DNA of 64,000 nucleotides from Apopatosoma sp963618495 (GTDB taxonomy: Bacteria; Bacillota; Clostridia; Oscillospirales; CAG-272). The notes beneath the pieces are model-generated. The model was given only the letters and a program-made list of their open reading frames with translations. It was not told the origin of the DNA and did no database searches. The stretch is taken from positions 1 through 64,000 of the forward strand of contig CAVESF010000008.1 of NCBI GenBank assembly GCA_963618495.1, read 5' to 3'. The translations under genes and the position numbers were made by a program. Of the stretch, positions 42,801 to 50,375 are shown in pieces (the stretch's first letter is position 1; each line of letters opens with the position of its first letter).

Positions 42801-42901
42801 GTCGTGGTCGTATCAGCTGCAAAAAGCGTCGTCGCGCCGCATATCGTCATGCACAGTGCAAGCGCAAAAGCAAGCAATCTTGTGAATTTCGATTTTTCCA
42901 T
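39893..42901 (-). CDS. Giant extracellular solute-binding protein with carbohydrate-module-like N-terminus
   Basis: A 1002-residue secreted protein; ordinary sugar-binding proteins have 400-500. A signal peptide (about residues 1-29, ending LFAAD) is followed by two beta-sandwich regions resembling carbohydrate-binding modules (about 50-270 and 275-440; VPEDGLYAIEWDYYPI and VPEDGYYKIYSRF are matching strands), a helical linker with coiled-coil character (about 445-570) and a family-1 solute-binding domain (about 590-1000, starting near ELTVWTTISRERAQL). No lipobox cysteine is seen. The ATG at 42901 has an AGGAGG site; in-frame sequence further upstream precedes the promoter. It heads the seven-gene cluster. 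Confidence 0.82.
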   Translation of the reverse strand: MEKSKFTRLLAFALALCMTICGATTLFAADTTTTSSGSSESDSFAEALEQLNDITWSTYYARYSGMKRYTGEPIVIKASGYTSFTYPSGMTDKDAALPFEKLDELDGRKDVLQTPDIGTVEYKVTVPEDGLYAIEWDYYPIKAKASNIERTLRINGEVPFTEVRNLLMTKIWKDEYKYDENGNIVFDKDASGNDARPQKYEAPEWRTYYVSDPTGYNNGNFWFYLKAGENTISLTGQREPVVLDEIRLTAVTDELTYEEYRKLNDSKPNNATSATPIKIEAENASATSDKTLYPDNDRSSSINSPQHASYILCNVIGGSNWSTMGQWIEWTVTVPEDGYYKIYSRFLQNVVQGLYVSRRLRIDGEIPFYEANNVNFIYNSDWQFSALGVDGEAFDFYLEKGTHTFSLEVTLGELGGIISEVRRALTEINNIYLKILSITGPSPDSYQDYKFYSRIPSEIKRMRELSTELFDIAKRFEQITGGGSSNQATLEKIARRLETMSKNSERQIAKNFTALKTDIGNLGTWLNTVTSQTLKMDYLVVAPAEATLDKKEYKAKGNFFENFGFEVSAFVWSFFRDNSSFGAVEVGEGMTELTVWTTISRERAQLIRDLVSNNFSSVEPNISVNMKVVTAGALLPAVFAGVGPDIMMEEPSSTVINYAVRGAVVNLYDCDDFQTLKGRFHDSAWTPLTVALDSPDGEKAVYGIPLTQSFSVMFYRKDILAELGITKAPETWDEFETISETLISNNYEVGMGYNEMFNIFLYQKGGTLYTNGGTTISYDTDVALDAFTEMCELYTHKKFPKTYDAANRFRTGEIPIIIADYITFYNQFTIFATELNGLWGFTNIPGTVREDGTVDKTTIGSVTAMVVMRDAEEKKNTAFKFMEWWMRTEIQSAYANELVALLGPAGKYATANYEAFSEMSWSASESKVLSEQFKVLKCMPEMPGSYIISRYVNFAYLEVYNNGANPSDELLGYVDTINREMERKRAELKRNFFVPSNYDLFG

Positions 42902-42974
42902 TTGGATCCTCCTAAAAAGATGGGGTATATCACTTTCGTGACGCACATATTTTCTCTCTGAAATATGCCTTAAT

Positions 42975-43003
42975 ATAATATCATATAAGCGCCGCAAAGT
43001 CAA
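42975..43003 (-). promoter_or_regulatory. Promoter of the giant binding-protein/transport cluster
   Basis: Minus-strand TTGACT (43003-42998), a 17-base spacer and TATTAT (42980-42975). The predicted start near 42968 leaves a leader of about 65 bases, which contains a small TCAC-GAAA-GTGA hairpin. Confidence 0.7.
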
Positions 43004-43443
43004 GAAGCACAGAGCAAGGTTTTCCCGTGCAAAAAGGCTTTGCGGACGGCAAAACGGCGCTTTTTTCCGAACATTTTTGCCTCGGTGTCCGTTTTTTGCA
43101 TTTTTCCGGCATTTTCGGATGAAAGTGCGGAGTTTTGCGCTTTTTTTGAGTTTTGTCGCCCGCCGCAACCGTGAGGTTGCACAAGTTTTGCAGAATTGCG
43201 ATTTTTCTTTGATTTCGCCGCTTTTTCAGCCGTTTTTTGGCTTTTTTCGTCGTCAACCTGCAATTTGCAATTTATTTCCGCAACCGCAAATTGCTTTTTG
43301 CGATAAACTTTTGTCAGTGAAGTCCGTAAAAATACCCCTGACTTTATGTGCAATTTTCATAATTTCCGCCTGCGTTTTTTGACGCATTGTCATTTTTCAC
43401 AAAAGTTTTCAATCGGTTTACTTTTAGTTTTAAAAATGTAAAA
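43004..43443. other. Intergenic stretch with no supported gene
   Basis: About 440 bases rich in runs of T and A between the transport-cluster promoter and the mnmA terminator. Open frames on the minus strand here have lysine-rich low-complexity content and no ribosome binding site. The only structure I see is a 6-bp GCAACC/GGTTGC hairpin with a GTGA tetraloop (43165-43180). Confidence 0.6.
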
Positions 43444-43478
43444 AAAACAGGGCAAAACGACGATTTTAGCCCTGTTTT
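43444..43478 (-). terminator. Terminator of the iscS-iscU-mnmA unit
   Basis: A 10-bp stem AAAACAGGGC/GCCCTGTTTT with a 15-base loop, followed on the minus strand by a run of seven T (counting stem T residues), lies 66 bases after the mnmA stop. Confidence 0.85.
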
Positions 43479-43543
43479 ATATTAGAATATTAGATTTTCT
43501 TGTTTTTGCCGTCAAAATGCGTCGGGCAGACAAAGCCGCTTTT

Positions 43544-44569
43544 TCAGTCTATAAAACCGCCGAAAAGCACATCGTCTCCGTCATAGAAAACGGCGCTCTG
43601 ACCCGGGGTTGCGGCGCGCACAGGCACCGCTGTTTTCACATATGCCCTGCCGTCCGAAACAGTCACCTCGGCGTCCACGGGCTTTGCAGCATAGCGCACC
43701 TTGACCTGCGCGCGGACAGTACCCTCAAAAGGCGCAAGCTTCGCGAAATTGAGCGACGAGCAGGTAAATTCCGTGCTGAAAAGTGCGCTCTCATTCGATA
43801 CAGTTATTGTATTGTTTTCGGCATCGATTCTCGATATGAATACGGGCTTTCCCGCAGAGATTCCGAGTCCCTTGCGCTGACCCACGGTATAGTGCGCTAT
43901 GCCCTTGTGCCTGCCGAGAACCCTACCGTTTTCATCTATGAAATCGCCCTCGGGAAGCTTGCCGACAGCCGCCTCTATGAAAGCGGCATGGTCGCCGTCG
44001 GGGATGAAACAGATATCCTGACTCTCGCCCTCCGGCACATCTATCCCGCTCTTGCGCGCCAGTTCTTTCACTTCGCTTTTATTATCGGCAAAAAGCGGAC
44101 AATAGAGCATGGAAAGCTCCTTCTGCGTGAGATTCCAGAAAACATAGCTCTGGTCTTTTCTTGCGTCCGCGCCCTTTTTTGGATAATATCTGCCGCTTTC
44201 CTCATCATAACCTATGCCGCAGTAATGTCCCGTGGCAATCTTCTCTGCGCCGATGCTCCCGGCAATGCGGCAAAGCTCCGCCATTTTCACATATCTGTTG
44301 CATAGCGTGCATGGATTCGGCGTTCTCGCGCGGCAGTATTCCGAGATGAAATTTTTCTTCACGCATTCGTCGAATTTCTCTCTGCAATCGACGATATGAA
44401 GCGGTATACCGAGTTTTTTTGCGTTAATCTCGGCAGGTAAGGTGTCGGTATGCTCGCTCATCACGAGTATCGCGCCCTCGACGTCATATCCCTCATTAAG
44501 CAAGCGGACGGCGCTGAATGTACTGTCAACGCCGCCGCTCATACCAAGCAGTATTTTTTTCTTACTCAT
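43544..44569 (-). CDS. mnmA: tRNA-specific 2-thiouridylase MnmA
   Basis: Forms 2-thiouridine at position 34 of Lys, Glu and Gln tRNAs with sulfur supplied by a cysteine desulfurase. The 341-residue protein shows the PP-loop GMSGGVDSTFSA (residues 9-20), the first catalytic cysteine in TPNPCTLCN (C87) and the second in SQDICFIPDG (C187), so it is complete. The start at 44569 overlaps the end of the iscU-like gene by 8 bases; longer in-frame upstream sequence is iscU read in another frame. The genes iscS-iscU-mnmA give a direct sulfur relay. Confidence 0.95.
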   Translation of the reverse strand: MSKKKILLGMSGGVDSTFSAVRLLNEGYDVEGAILVMSEHTDTLPAEINAKKLGIPLHIVDCREKFDECVKKNFISEYCRARTPNPCTLCNRYVKMAELCRIAGSIGAEKIATGHYCGIGYDEESGRYYPKKGADARKDQSYVFWNLTQKELSMLYCPLFADNKSEVKELARKSGIDVPEGESQDICFIPDGDHAAFIEAAVGKLPEGDFIDENGRVLGRHKGIAHYTVGQRKGLGISAGKPVFISRIDAENNTITVSNESALFSTEFTCSSLNFAKLAPFEGTVRAQVKVRYAAKPVDAEVTVSDGRAYVKTAVPVRAATPGQSAVFYDGDDVLFGGFID

Positions 44570-45026
44570 GGTCGTGGTCATGCACATGGTTGTGCTCGGC
44601 ATCATGCTCGCAGCATGAACAACAGCCCGTGCACTCCGCGCCGGGAATCTCCTTTGCGATGCCGTTTTTCTTATAGTAGTCGGCAATAGCCGCGCGAACA
44701 GCCTCCTCGGCAAGCACGGAGCAATGTATCTTTATCGGAGGAAGTCCGTCAAGTGCCTCGATAACAGCCTTGTTTGTGAGTTTGAGCGCATCGTCAACGC
44801 TCTTTCCCTTTATCAGCTCGGTTGCCATCGACGATGTGGCAACAGCTGCACCACAGCCGAATGTCTTGAATTTCACATCGGTTATGATGCCGTTATCTAT
44901 TTTGAGATAGATTCTCATTATATCGCCGCATTTTGCGTTGCCTACCTCACCTATACCGTCGGCGTTTTCTATTTCGCCTACATTTCTCGGGTGCATGAAG
45001 TGGTCCATTACTTTTTCGGAATACAT
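44562..45026 (-). CDS. iscU: Fe-S cluster scaffold IscU/NifU-like with metal-binding tail
   Basis: A 154-residue scaffold on which IscS-derived sulfur and iron form clusters. The cluster ligands are present: C33 and D35 (AKCGD), C58 (TFGCGA) and C102 (IHCSV), in the NifU-N/IscU arrangement. After the core (about 128 residues) there is an unusual tail with five cysteines (ECTGCCSCCE) followed by alternating histidines (HDAEHNHVHDHDHE), which should bind metal ions. It lies 39 bases after iscS and overlaps mnmA. Confidence 0.93.
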   Translation of the reverse strand: MYSEKVMDHFMHPRNVGEIENADGIGEVGNAKCGDIMRIYLKIDNGIITDVKFKTFGCGAAVATSSMATELIKGKSVDDALKLTNKAVIEALDGLPPIKIHCSVLAEEAVRAAIADYYKKNGIAKEIPGAECTGCCSCCEHDAEHNHVHDHDHE

Positions 45027-45065
45027 ATTATTCCCTCCTTTTATATGAAATAAATTACTTTCGTT

Positions 45066-46229
45066 TTACGCATTGTAGAGCGGACTCATGTCGCGCAGTC
45101 TCTGAATGATGGGCGGCAGTTTCTCAAGGATATAGTCCACATCCTCGTCTGTCGTCTCATGCGAGAGGCTGAGACGGAGCGAACCGTGCGCCTTTTCGTG
45201 AGGAAGACCTATCGCAAGCAGAACATGAGAAGGCTCGAGAGAGTTGTTCGAGCAGGCAGAGCCTGTGGAGGCGCATATGCCGCAGGAATCGAGCAGAAGA
45301 ATCATGCTCTCGCCCTCTATGAAATCAAATGAAATATTGACATTTCCGGGAAGTCTCTGTGTGGGATGACCGTTAAGTCTTGTATCGGGAATCTTCGCGA
45401 GAATCTCACGGATGAGTCTGTCGCGCATGGCGGCGACTCTCTCAAGGTCGGGCATCTGCTCGCAGGCGAGCTCAAGTGCCTTTGCGAGAGCAACGGCGTA
45501 TGCCACATTTTCCGTGCCGGAACGCTTGCCCTTTTCCTGACCGCCGCCCTCTATGAGATTGCGGATGCCGACGCCCTTGCGTATATAAAGGAAGCCCGTG
45601 CCCTTCGGCGCGTTTATCTTATGACCGGAGCAGGAAAGCATATCTACTCCCAGCTCGTGAATATTTATCTTCTCATGGCCGACAGCCTGAACGGCATCGG
45701 TGAAGAAGAGAACTTTCTTTTCTTTTGTTATTTTTGCTATTTCGGCGATAGGCATAACTGTGCCTATCTCGTTATTTGCGTACATTACGGCGACAAGCGT
45801 CGTATCGTCGCGTATAGCGTCGCGCACTGCCTCGGGAGAAATCATGCCGTACTCATCGACATCGAGGTATGTCACCTCAAAGCCCTCTTTTTTCAGCGCC
45901 TCCATAGTATGGAGAACGGCGTGATGCTCAACCTTTGTCGTTATCAGATGCTTGCCCTTTCTTATATTTGCGTATGCCGCTCCTCTTATTGCCCAGTTAT
46001 CGGATTCCGTGCCGCATGAAGTAAAGTATATTTCGCCCGCGTCACAACCCATCAGAGAAGCAATTTTTGCTCTCGCCACGCTCAGCGCCTCCTTGGCATT
46101 CTGACCGAAGCCGTATATGCTCGAGGGATTTCCCCAGCATTCCGTAAGATAAGGCTTCATCGCCTCGATAACCCTCGGGTCGGGCTTCGTCGTAGCCGCA
46201 TTGTCTGCGTAAACAAATCTTTTTTCCAA
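45066..46229 (-). CDS. iscS: Cysteine desulfurase IscS/NifS
   Basis: A PLP enzyme that removes sulfur from cysteine to give a persulfide for cluster assembly and tRNA thiolation. The 387-residue protein has YADNAATT at the N-terminus, the PLP-lysine SCSGHKINAPKG (K204) and the persulfide cysteine in STGSACSNN (C327). The start codon is TTG at 46229, with a GAGAGGA site; there is no closer ATG. It precedes iscU and mnmA, and follows rnhA by 28 bases. No iscR-like regulator is seen. Confidence 0.95.
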   Translation of the reverse strand: MEKRFVYADNAATTKPDPRVIEAMKPYLTECWGNPSSIYGFGQNAKEALSVARAKIASLMGCDAGEIYFTSCGTESDNWAIRGAAYANIRKGKHLITTKVEHHAVLHTMEALKKEGFEVTYLDVDEYGMISPEAVRDAIRDDTTLVAVMYANNEIGTVMPIAEIAKITKEKKVLFFTDAVQAVGHEKINIHELGVDMLSCSGHKINAPKGTGFLYIRKGVGIRNLIEGGGQEKGKRSGTENVAYAVALAKALELACEQMPDLERVAAMRDRLIREILAKIPDTRLNGHPTQRLPGNVNISFDFIEGESMILLLDSCGICASTGSACSNNSLEPSHVLLAIGLPHEKAHGSLRLSLSHETTDEDVDYILEKLPPIIQRLRDMSPLYNA

Positions 46230-46257
46230 GTTTTACACATCCTCTCTCTGTGCTTTG

Positions 46258-46695
46258 TTATATGAATTTTTCCGCCTGCGCGACAGCTTCCCTGTCGCAC
46301 CGCTCGTTGTATTCGTGTCCGTCGTGTCCTTTTATCCAGACAAACCTCAGCCTGTGCATCTCGGAGAGAGAAAGCAGCCGCTCCCAAAGGTCGGTATTCA
46401 GCGCCGTTTTTCCGTCGCTCTTTTTCCAGCCCTTTTCTTTCCATCCGCGTGCCCAGCCGAGCTTCATCGCGTCCACGACATATTTCGAGTCGGAATAAAC
46501 CGTCACCTCGCAGGGCTCGCGGAGAATCTCCAGTCCGCTTATCACGGCGCGCAGCTCCATGCGGTTGTTTGTGGTATTTGCCTCTCCTCCCGAAACAAGC
46601 TTTTCCTTGCCCTTATACTTCAGTATGCAGCAGAAACCGCCCGCTCCCGGGTTGCCTTTGCAGGCACCGTCGGTATACATATCAACTTCTTTCAA
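46258..46695 (-). CDS. rnhA: Ribonuclease HI
   Basis: Cleaves RNA in RNA-DNA hybrids. The 145-residue protein has the catalytic carboxylates in MYTDGACKGNPG, NNRMELRAV and VYSDSKYVVDAM and a C-terminal NERCDREAV aspartate; the basic handle region KEKGWKKSDGK is present, as in the Escherichia coli enzyme. The start is a TTG at 46695 with GGGAGG 8 bases upstream; the next in-frame ATG would remove the first strand. A promoter lies directly upstream. Confidence 0.95.
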   Translation of the reverse strand: MKEVDMYTDGACKGNPGAGGFCCILKYKGKEKLVSGGEANTTNNRMELRAVISGLEILREPCEVTVYSDSKYVVDAMKLGWARGWKEKGWKKSDGKTALNTDLWERLLSLSEMHRLRFVWIKGHDGHEYNERCDREAVAQAEKFI

Positions 46696-46728
46696 GCGGC
46701 AAACCTCCCATGCTTATTCCAACATTGT

Positions 46729-46757
46729 ATTATAACGCGGGTTTTTCGATTTTACAA
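46729..46757 (-). promoter_or_regulatory. Promoter of rnhA-iscS-iscU-mnmA
   Basis: Minus-strand TTGTAA (46757-46752), a 17-base spacer and TATAAT (46734-46729), with the TTG start about 30 bases past the predicted transcription start. Confidence 0.7.
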
Positions 46758-46806
46758 TATTTTTTTGATTTTTTTTGCAGAATTTACAGTTTTTTCATTT
46801 TTGCCG

Positions 46807-47850
46807 TCACAGCATGCGGCAAAAATCATCGAAATCCAGCACTACGGTCTTTCCTCTGTCCGCGCTTTCTCTCGCGCAGAGGGCGAGATATGTGGAATAG
46901 AAGCTGCCCATAGCCGATACTCTGCCGGGAATTCCTGTTTCAATCTCGTTTATAAATTCATCGAAAATACTGCCGGATTTTCCGTATTCCTTCGCTTCCC
47001 TTTCGCCGTTTTCGTCGGTGATATAGACCTTGCCCGCACGAATCTCCATGATACCGTGTTCGCCGACGGCGCGTATGCGGTCGTCGCCGTGAGTCGGCGC
47101 TCCCGCGGGGCGCAGATAGTCTGCGGAAACGGAAACTATCTCTCCCCTGCTTCCGCGGAAAAGACATATCGCATCCGTTTCCAGCGTGCCGTTGCCGCCG
47201 TTTGCGGCTCTGCTCTGCCTTGCCGTCACCTCGGTGAAATGCAGACCGAAAAGCCGCCATGCCCAATCTATGGCATGTATCGCCACCCAAGGTATCGTGC
47301 CGCCGTATAGCTCGCGCTCGGAATAGAACTCTTCCCTCTTGCCGAGCTTGTATGATTTCTGCGCATTCACGAGCCGGATTTCGCCGAGATCGCCGCTCGC
47401 GGCTGTCTTCCATGCCGTCATGAAATGCGGCTCGTCGAGTATTCCGAACATTCCGCAGAGGCAGACCCTTTTCCTGTCGTATTTTTCGAGCATCTCTTTC
47501 GTATTGACATTGTGATACTCACGCATCACAAGCCGAAGTCCGTCAAGCGATGTCGCTATCGGCTTTTCTATGAAAACATGCTTGCCGCGGCGCAGAGCCT
47601 CTGCGGCAAATTCCGCATTATAGCCCATGAACGAATTTATTATCACTATATCCGAGGACGCCTTTTCCAGCATCTCGGCATAGTCCTCATACAGCGGCAC
47701 ATCGAAGCCGAATTTCTGAAAATGCTCGCGCGTGGTATTCTTTTCCCTGCGGTCGCCCATGCATATCCCCGTGAAGCGAAAACCCGCTCTTTTTGCCGCC
47801 TCGAGTGCGTATTCGTAATGACCCGATGAACCGACCTGAATAATATTCAT
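46807..47850 (-). CDS. Gfo/Idh/MocA-family oxidoreductase
   Basis: A 347-residue NAD(P)-dependent sugar or polyol dehydrogenase-type protein. The N-terminal Rossmann fold starts MNIIQVGSSGHYEYALEA (a slightly altered GxGxxG), the conserved EKP in VFIEKPIATS lies at about residue 95, and the C-terminal alpha/beta domain contains HAIDWAWRLFG. The substrate is not predictable. It is the last gene of the zapA-to-here string, with a 9-base gap after rarA and an AAGGTGATG site. A transport link to the neighbouring clusters is possible but not shown. Confidence 0.87.
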   Translation of the reverse strand: MNIIQVGSSGHYEYALEAAKRAGFRFTGICMGDRREKNTTREHFQKFGFDVPLYEDYAEMLEKASSDIVIINSFMGYNAEFAAEALRRGKHVFIEKPIATSLDGLRLVMREYHNVNTKEMLEKYDRKRVCLCGMFGILDEPHFMTAWKTAASGDLGEIRLVNAQKSYKLGKREEFYSERELYGGTIPWVAIHAIDWAWRLFGLHFTEVTARQSRAANGGNGTLETDAICLFRGSRGEIVSVSADYLRPAGAPTHGDDRIRAVGEHGIMEIRAGKVYITDENGEREAKEYGKSGSIFDEFINEIETGIPGRVSAMGSFYSTYLALCARESADRGKTVVLDFDDFCRML

Positions 47851-47859
47851 AGCATCACC

Positions 47860-49116
47860 TTATTTTTTCTTTATCTGCGCCCAGTATGCTGCGGCGGCAC
47901 TTTCCGCCTTGTTTTCGCCGAAGCGATAATATTTCCGCTCCTTTAAGTCGAGCGGCATATAGCTCTGCTCGACATAATGATTCGGATAATCGTGCGGGTA
48001 TTTGTAGTTCTGTCCCTTATCGCCGATATTTTCCCCGTCGAAATGCACATTCTGCACGCATCTCGGCACCTCGGTGCCTCTGCCCGCGTTCACATCCTCA
48101 AGCGCGGCATAGTAGCCGAGATAGGATGAATTTGACTTCGGCGCGGTCGCCAGCATCACCGTGGCATGAGCAAGCGGAACAGCCGCCTCGGGAAGCCCGA
48201 GCTCACGCGCGCTCTCCACGCAGGCGCGCGTTATCGCCGCCGCCTGAGAATACGCCAGCCCTATATCCTCGCTCGCTATGACCTGTATTCTGCGGCAGGC
48301 GGAAATGAGGTCGCCTCCCGCAAGCAGCTTGGCAAGGTAAAAGAGCGCGGCGTCGGGGTCGGAGCCGCGTATCGACTTCTGAAAAGCCGAGAGCAGGTCA
48401 TAGTGTCCGTCGCCCGCCTTGTCAAAGCCCGCCATGCCCATTATCTCGGGCAGGAATGCACGGATATTCTCTTCCGTTATCCCGCCGCATACTCTGTAGA
48501 CATTTTCGAGCAGGTTAACCGCGCGGCGCGCATCTCCCGAAGCCGCCGCGGCTATCATGGAGAGGGCGCCTTCTTCGCGTCCTATCTTTTTGCCGTCCTC
48601 TTCCTCCATAACGCTCACGGCACGCTCGAGTGCGCCCGTGAGCGCCTCCCGCGAAAGCGGCTTGAACTCAAAAACGGCACTGCGCGAGAGCACTGCGGGA
48701 TAAACATAAAAATACGGATTTTCCGTAGTGGAAGCGATGAGCGTTATCCTGCCGTCCTCGATAAATTCAAGCAGGGATTGCTGCTGTTTCTTATTGAAAT
48801 ACTGAAGCTCGTCCAGATACAGCAGTACGCCGCCGGAGCCCATGAGCGACGAGGTATCGGCGATAACCTCCTTTATATCGGAAATGCCCGCCGTAGTCGC
48901 ATTGAGCTTGTGGAGCGTTTTTCCCGCCGCCTCGGCAATGATATTTGCCACGGTGGTTTTTCCCGTTCCCGATGGACCGAAAAATATCATATTCGGGATA
49001 TAGCCGCTCGCTATCATCGAGGCAAAAATACCCTTCTCGCCGAAGAGCTTAGGATCTCCCGCGACATCGGAGAGACTTTTCGGTCTTATTCTGTCCGCCA
49101 AAGGCTGATTTACCAT
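47860..49116 (-). CDS. rarA: Replication-associated recombination protein RarA (MgsA)
   Basis: A 418-residue AAA+ clamp-loader-like ATPase acting at stalled replication forks. The N-terminal PLADRIRPKSLSDVAG is a RarA signature; Walker A is GPSGTGKTTVANII (about residue 48), Walker B LLYLDELQYF, and the C-terminal oligomerisation region contains VMLATAPKSNSSYLGY and YKYPHDYPNHYVEQ, all typical. It lies 19 bases after nth with a GGAG site. Confidence 0.95.
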   Translation of the reverse strand: MVNQPLADRIRPKSLSDVAGDPKLFGEKGIFASMIASGYIPNMIFFGPSGTGKTTVANIIAEAAGKTLHKLNATTAGISDIKEVIADTSSLMGSGGVLLYLDELQYFNKKQQQSLLEFIEDGRITLIASTTENPYFYVYPAVLSRSAVFEFKPLSREALTGALERAVSVMEEEDGKKIGREEGALSMIAAAASGDARRAVNLLENVYRVCGGITEENIRAFLPEIMGMAGFDKAGDGHYDLLSAFQKSIRGSDPDAALFYLAKLLAGGDLISACRRIQVIASEDIGLAYSQAAAITRACVESARELGLPEAAVPLAHATVMLATAPKSNSSYLGYYAALEDVNAGRGTEVPRCVQNVHFDGENIGDKGQNYKYPHDYPNHYVEQSYMPLDLKERKYYRFGENKAESAAAAYWAQIKKK

Positions 49117-49135
49117 AAAAAACTCCGTTTTTTCA

Positions 49136-49771
49136 TCAGATTTTGCATTTCAAGCCCGAAAACGGGCAGGATTCGCATTTCGGCTTTCGCGCGTCGCATG
49201 TATCCCTGCCGAACTGCACGAGTCTGTGGCAGAAATCCGACTGCTTCTCCGGTGCGACAATTGCCGAGAGCGTGCGCTCCACCTTTTCCGGCACTTTGCT
49301 TTCGCAAAGCCCGAGCCGATTTGAAATGCGTATGCAATGCGTATCGGCGACTATCGCGGGCTTGCCGTAGACATCGCCGAGTATGAGATTTGCTATCTTT
49401 CTTCCGACGCCCGGGAGAGTCAGAAGTTCCTCCATGCTGTCGGGAACCCTGCCTCCGTATTTCTCCGTGATTATCGCGGAAAAATCGCGTATATTCTTCG
49501 CTTTCACCTTGTATACTCCGCAGGAATAGACGAGCTTTTCTATCTCCTCAAGCGGCGCCGCCGCCATAGCCGCAACATCGGGAAAATGCCTGAAAAGCTC
49601 GCGGCAGACTATATTCACCCTCGCGTCGGTGCACTGCGCCGAGAGCCTGCCCATGACGAGAAGCCGCCACGGATCGCCGCCGGATTCAAGCGCACAGACG
49701 GCATCGGGATATATTTTTTCGAGCTCGGCGACGACATACGCCACGCGCGCTTTTTTCTCTTTTTCAGTCAT
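49136..49771 (-). CDS. nth: Endonuclease III
   Basis: A bifunctional DNA glycosylase/AP lyase for oxidised pyrimidines. The 211-residue protein shows the helix-hairpin-helix LPGVGRKIANLIL with the catalytic Lys, the catalytic Asp in VADTHCIRI, and the C-terminal [4Fe-4S] cluster motif CDARKPKCESCPFSGLKC. It starts 4 bases after maf in the same string. Confidence 0.95.
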   Translation of the reverse strand: MTEKEKKARVAYVVAELEKIYPDAVCALESGGDPWRLLVMGRLSAQCTDARVNIVCRELFRHFPDVAAMAAAPLEEIEKLVYSCGVYKVKAKNIRDFSAIITEKYGGRVPDSMEELLTLPGVGRKIANLILGDVYGKPAIVADTHCIRISNRLGLCESKVPEKVERTLSAIVAPEKQSDFCHRLVQFGRDTCDARKPKCESCPFSGLKCKI

Positions 49772-49775
49772 ATCG

Positions 49776-50369
49776 TCACTCCGACATATCGAAAACCGAT
49801 ATTCCGTATTCCCTTTTCAGCATATCGCAGAAAAGCGGCACGGGAAAGCCCATTATATTATAGTAGTCGCCCTCTATGCTCTCGACAAGCGCCGAGCCGA
49901 TCCCCTGAATGGCATACGAGCCCGCCTTGCCCATCGGTTCGCCCGAGGCGACATATTTTTCTATATCGGATTCGCTGTAGGCACGCATTTTCACTCTCGT
50001 GCGCGCACTCTTGCACAGGGTCTTGCCGCCTCCGATGAGCGTGAGTCCCGAGTAGACATCGTGATACGAATCGGCAAGAAGCTCCAGCGTGACACGAGCG
50101 TGCATTTCGCTCTCGGGCTTACCTATGATATGCCCGCCGTAAACGACAACGGTATCGCAGGCGATGATGAGCGTATCGTCGCCCGCATATTTTTCCTTAA
50201 CCGCATCTGCTTTTCTGCGCGAGAGCGTGCAGACATAGTCCCATGGCTTCATCTCTTCGTCGCAGGTCTCGTCCGCATCGGGCGAGCATATTTCAAAATG
50301 CAGTCCGAGTCTCCCGAGTATTTCTTTTCTTCGCGGCGATGACGATGCGAGAATTATTTTTTTAAACAT
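49776..50369 (-). CDS. maf: Maf-family nucleoside triphosphate pyrophosphatase
   Basis: A 197-residue Maf protein that hydrolyses dTTP/UTP or modified nucleotides. Visible signatures: ASSSPRRKEIL at the N-terminus, ACDTVV with the catalytic Asp near residue 70, and GSYAIQGIGSALVESIEGDYYNIMGFP. It lies 6 bases after the U32 gene and 4 before nth. In some Firmicutes maf is linked to cell-division genes, and zapA is two genes upstream here. Confidence 0.93.
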   Translation of the reverse strand: MFKKIILASSSPRRKEILGRLGLHFEICSPDADETCDEEMKPWDYVCTLSRRKADAVKEKYAGDDTLIIACDTVVVYGGHIIGKPESEMHARVTLELLADSYHDVYSGLTLIGGGKTLCKSARTRVKMRAYSESDIEKYVASGEPMGKAGSYAIQGIGSALVESIEGDYYNIMGFPVPLFCDMLKREYGISVFDMSE

Positions 50370-50375
50370 ACTTCC

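Noticed and set aside
43004..43443. Lysine-rich minus-strand open frames upstream of the giant binding protein
   Set aside because: They lie upstream of a well-placed promoter, are low in complexity and have no start signal; an upstream extension of the binding protein is also ruled out by its AGGAGG site at the ATG at 42901.
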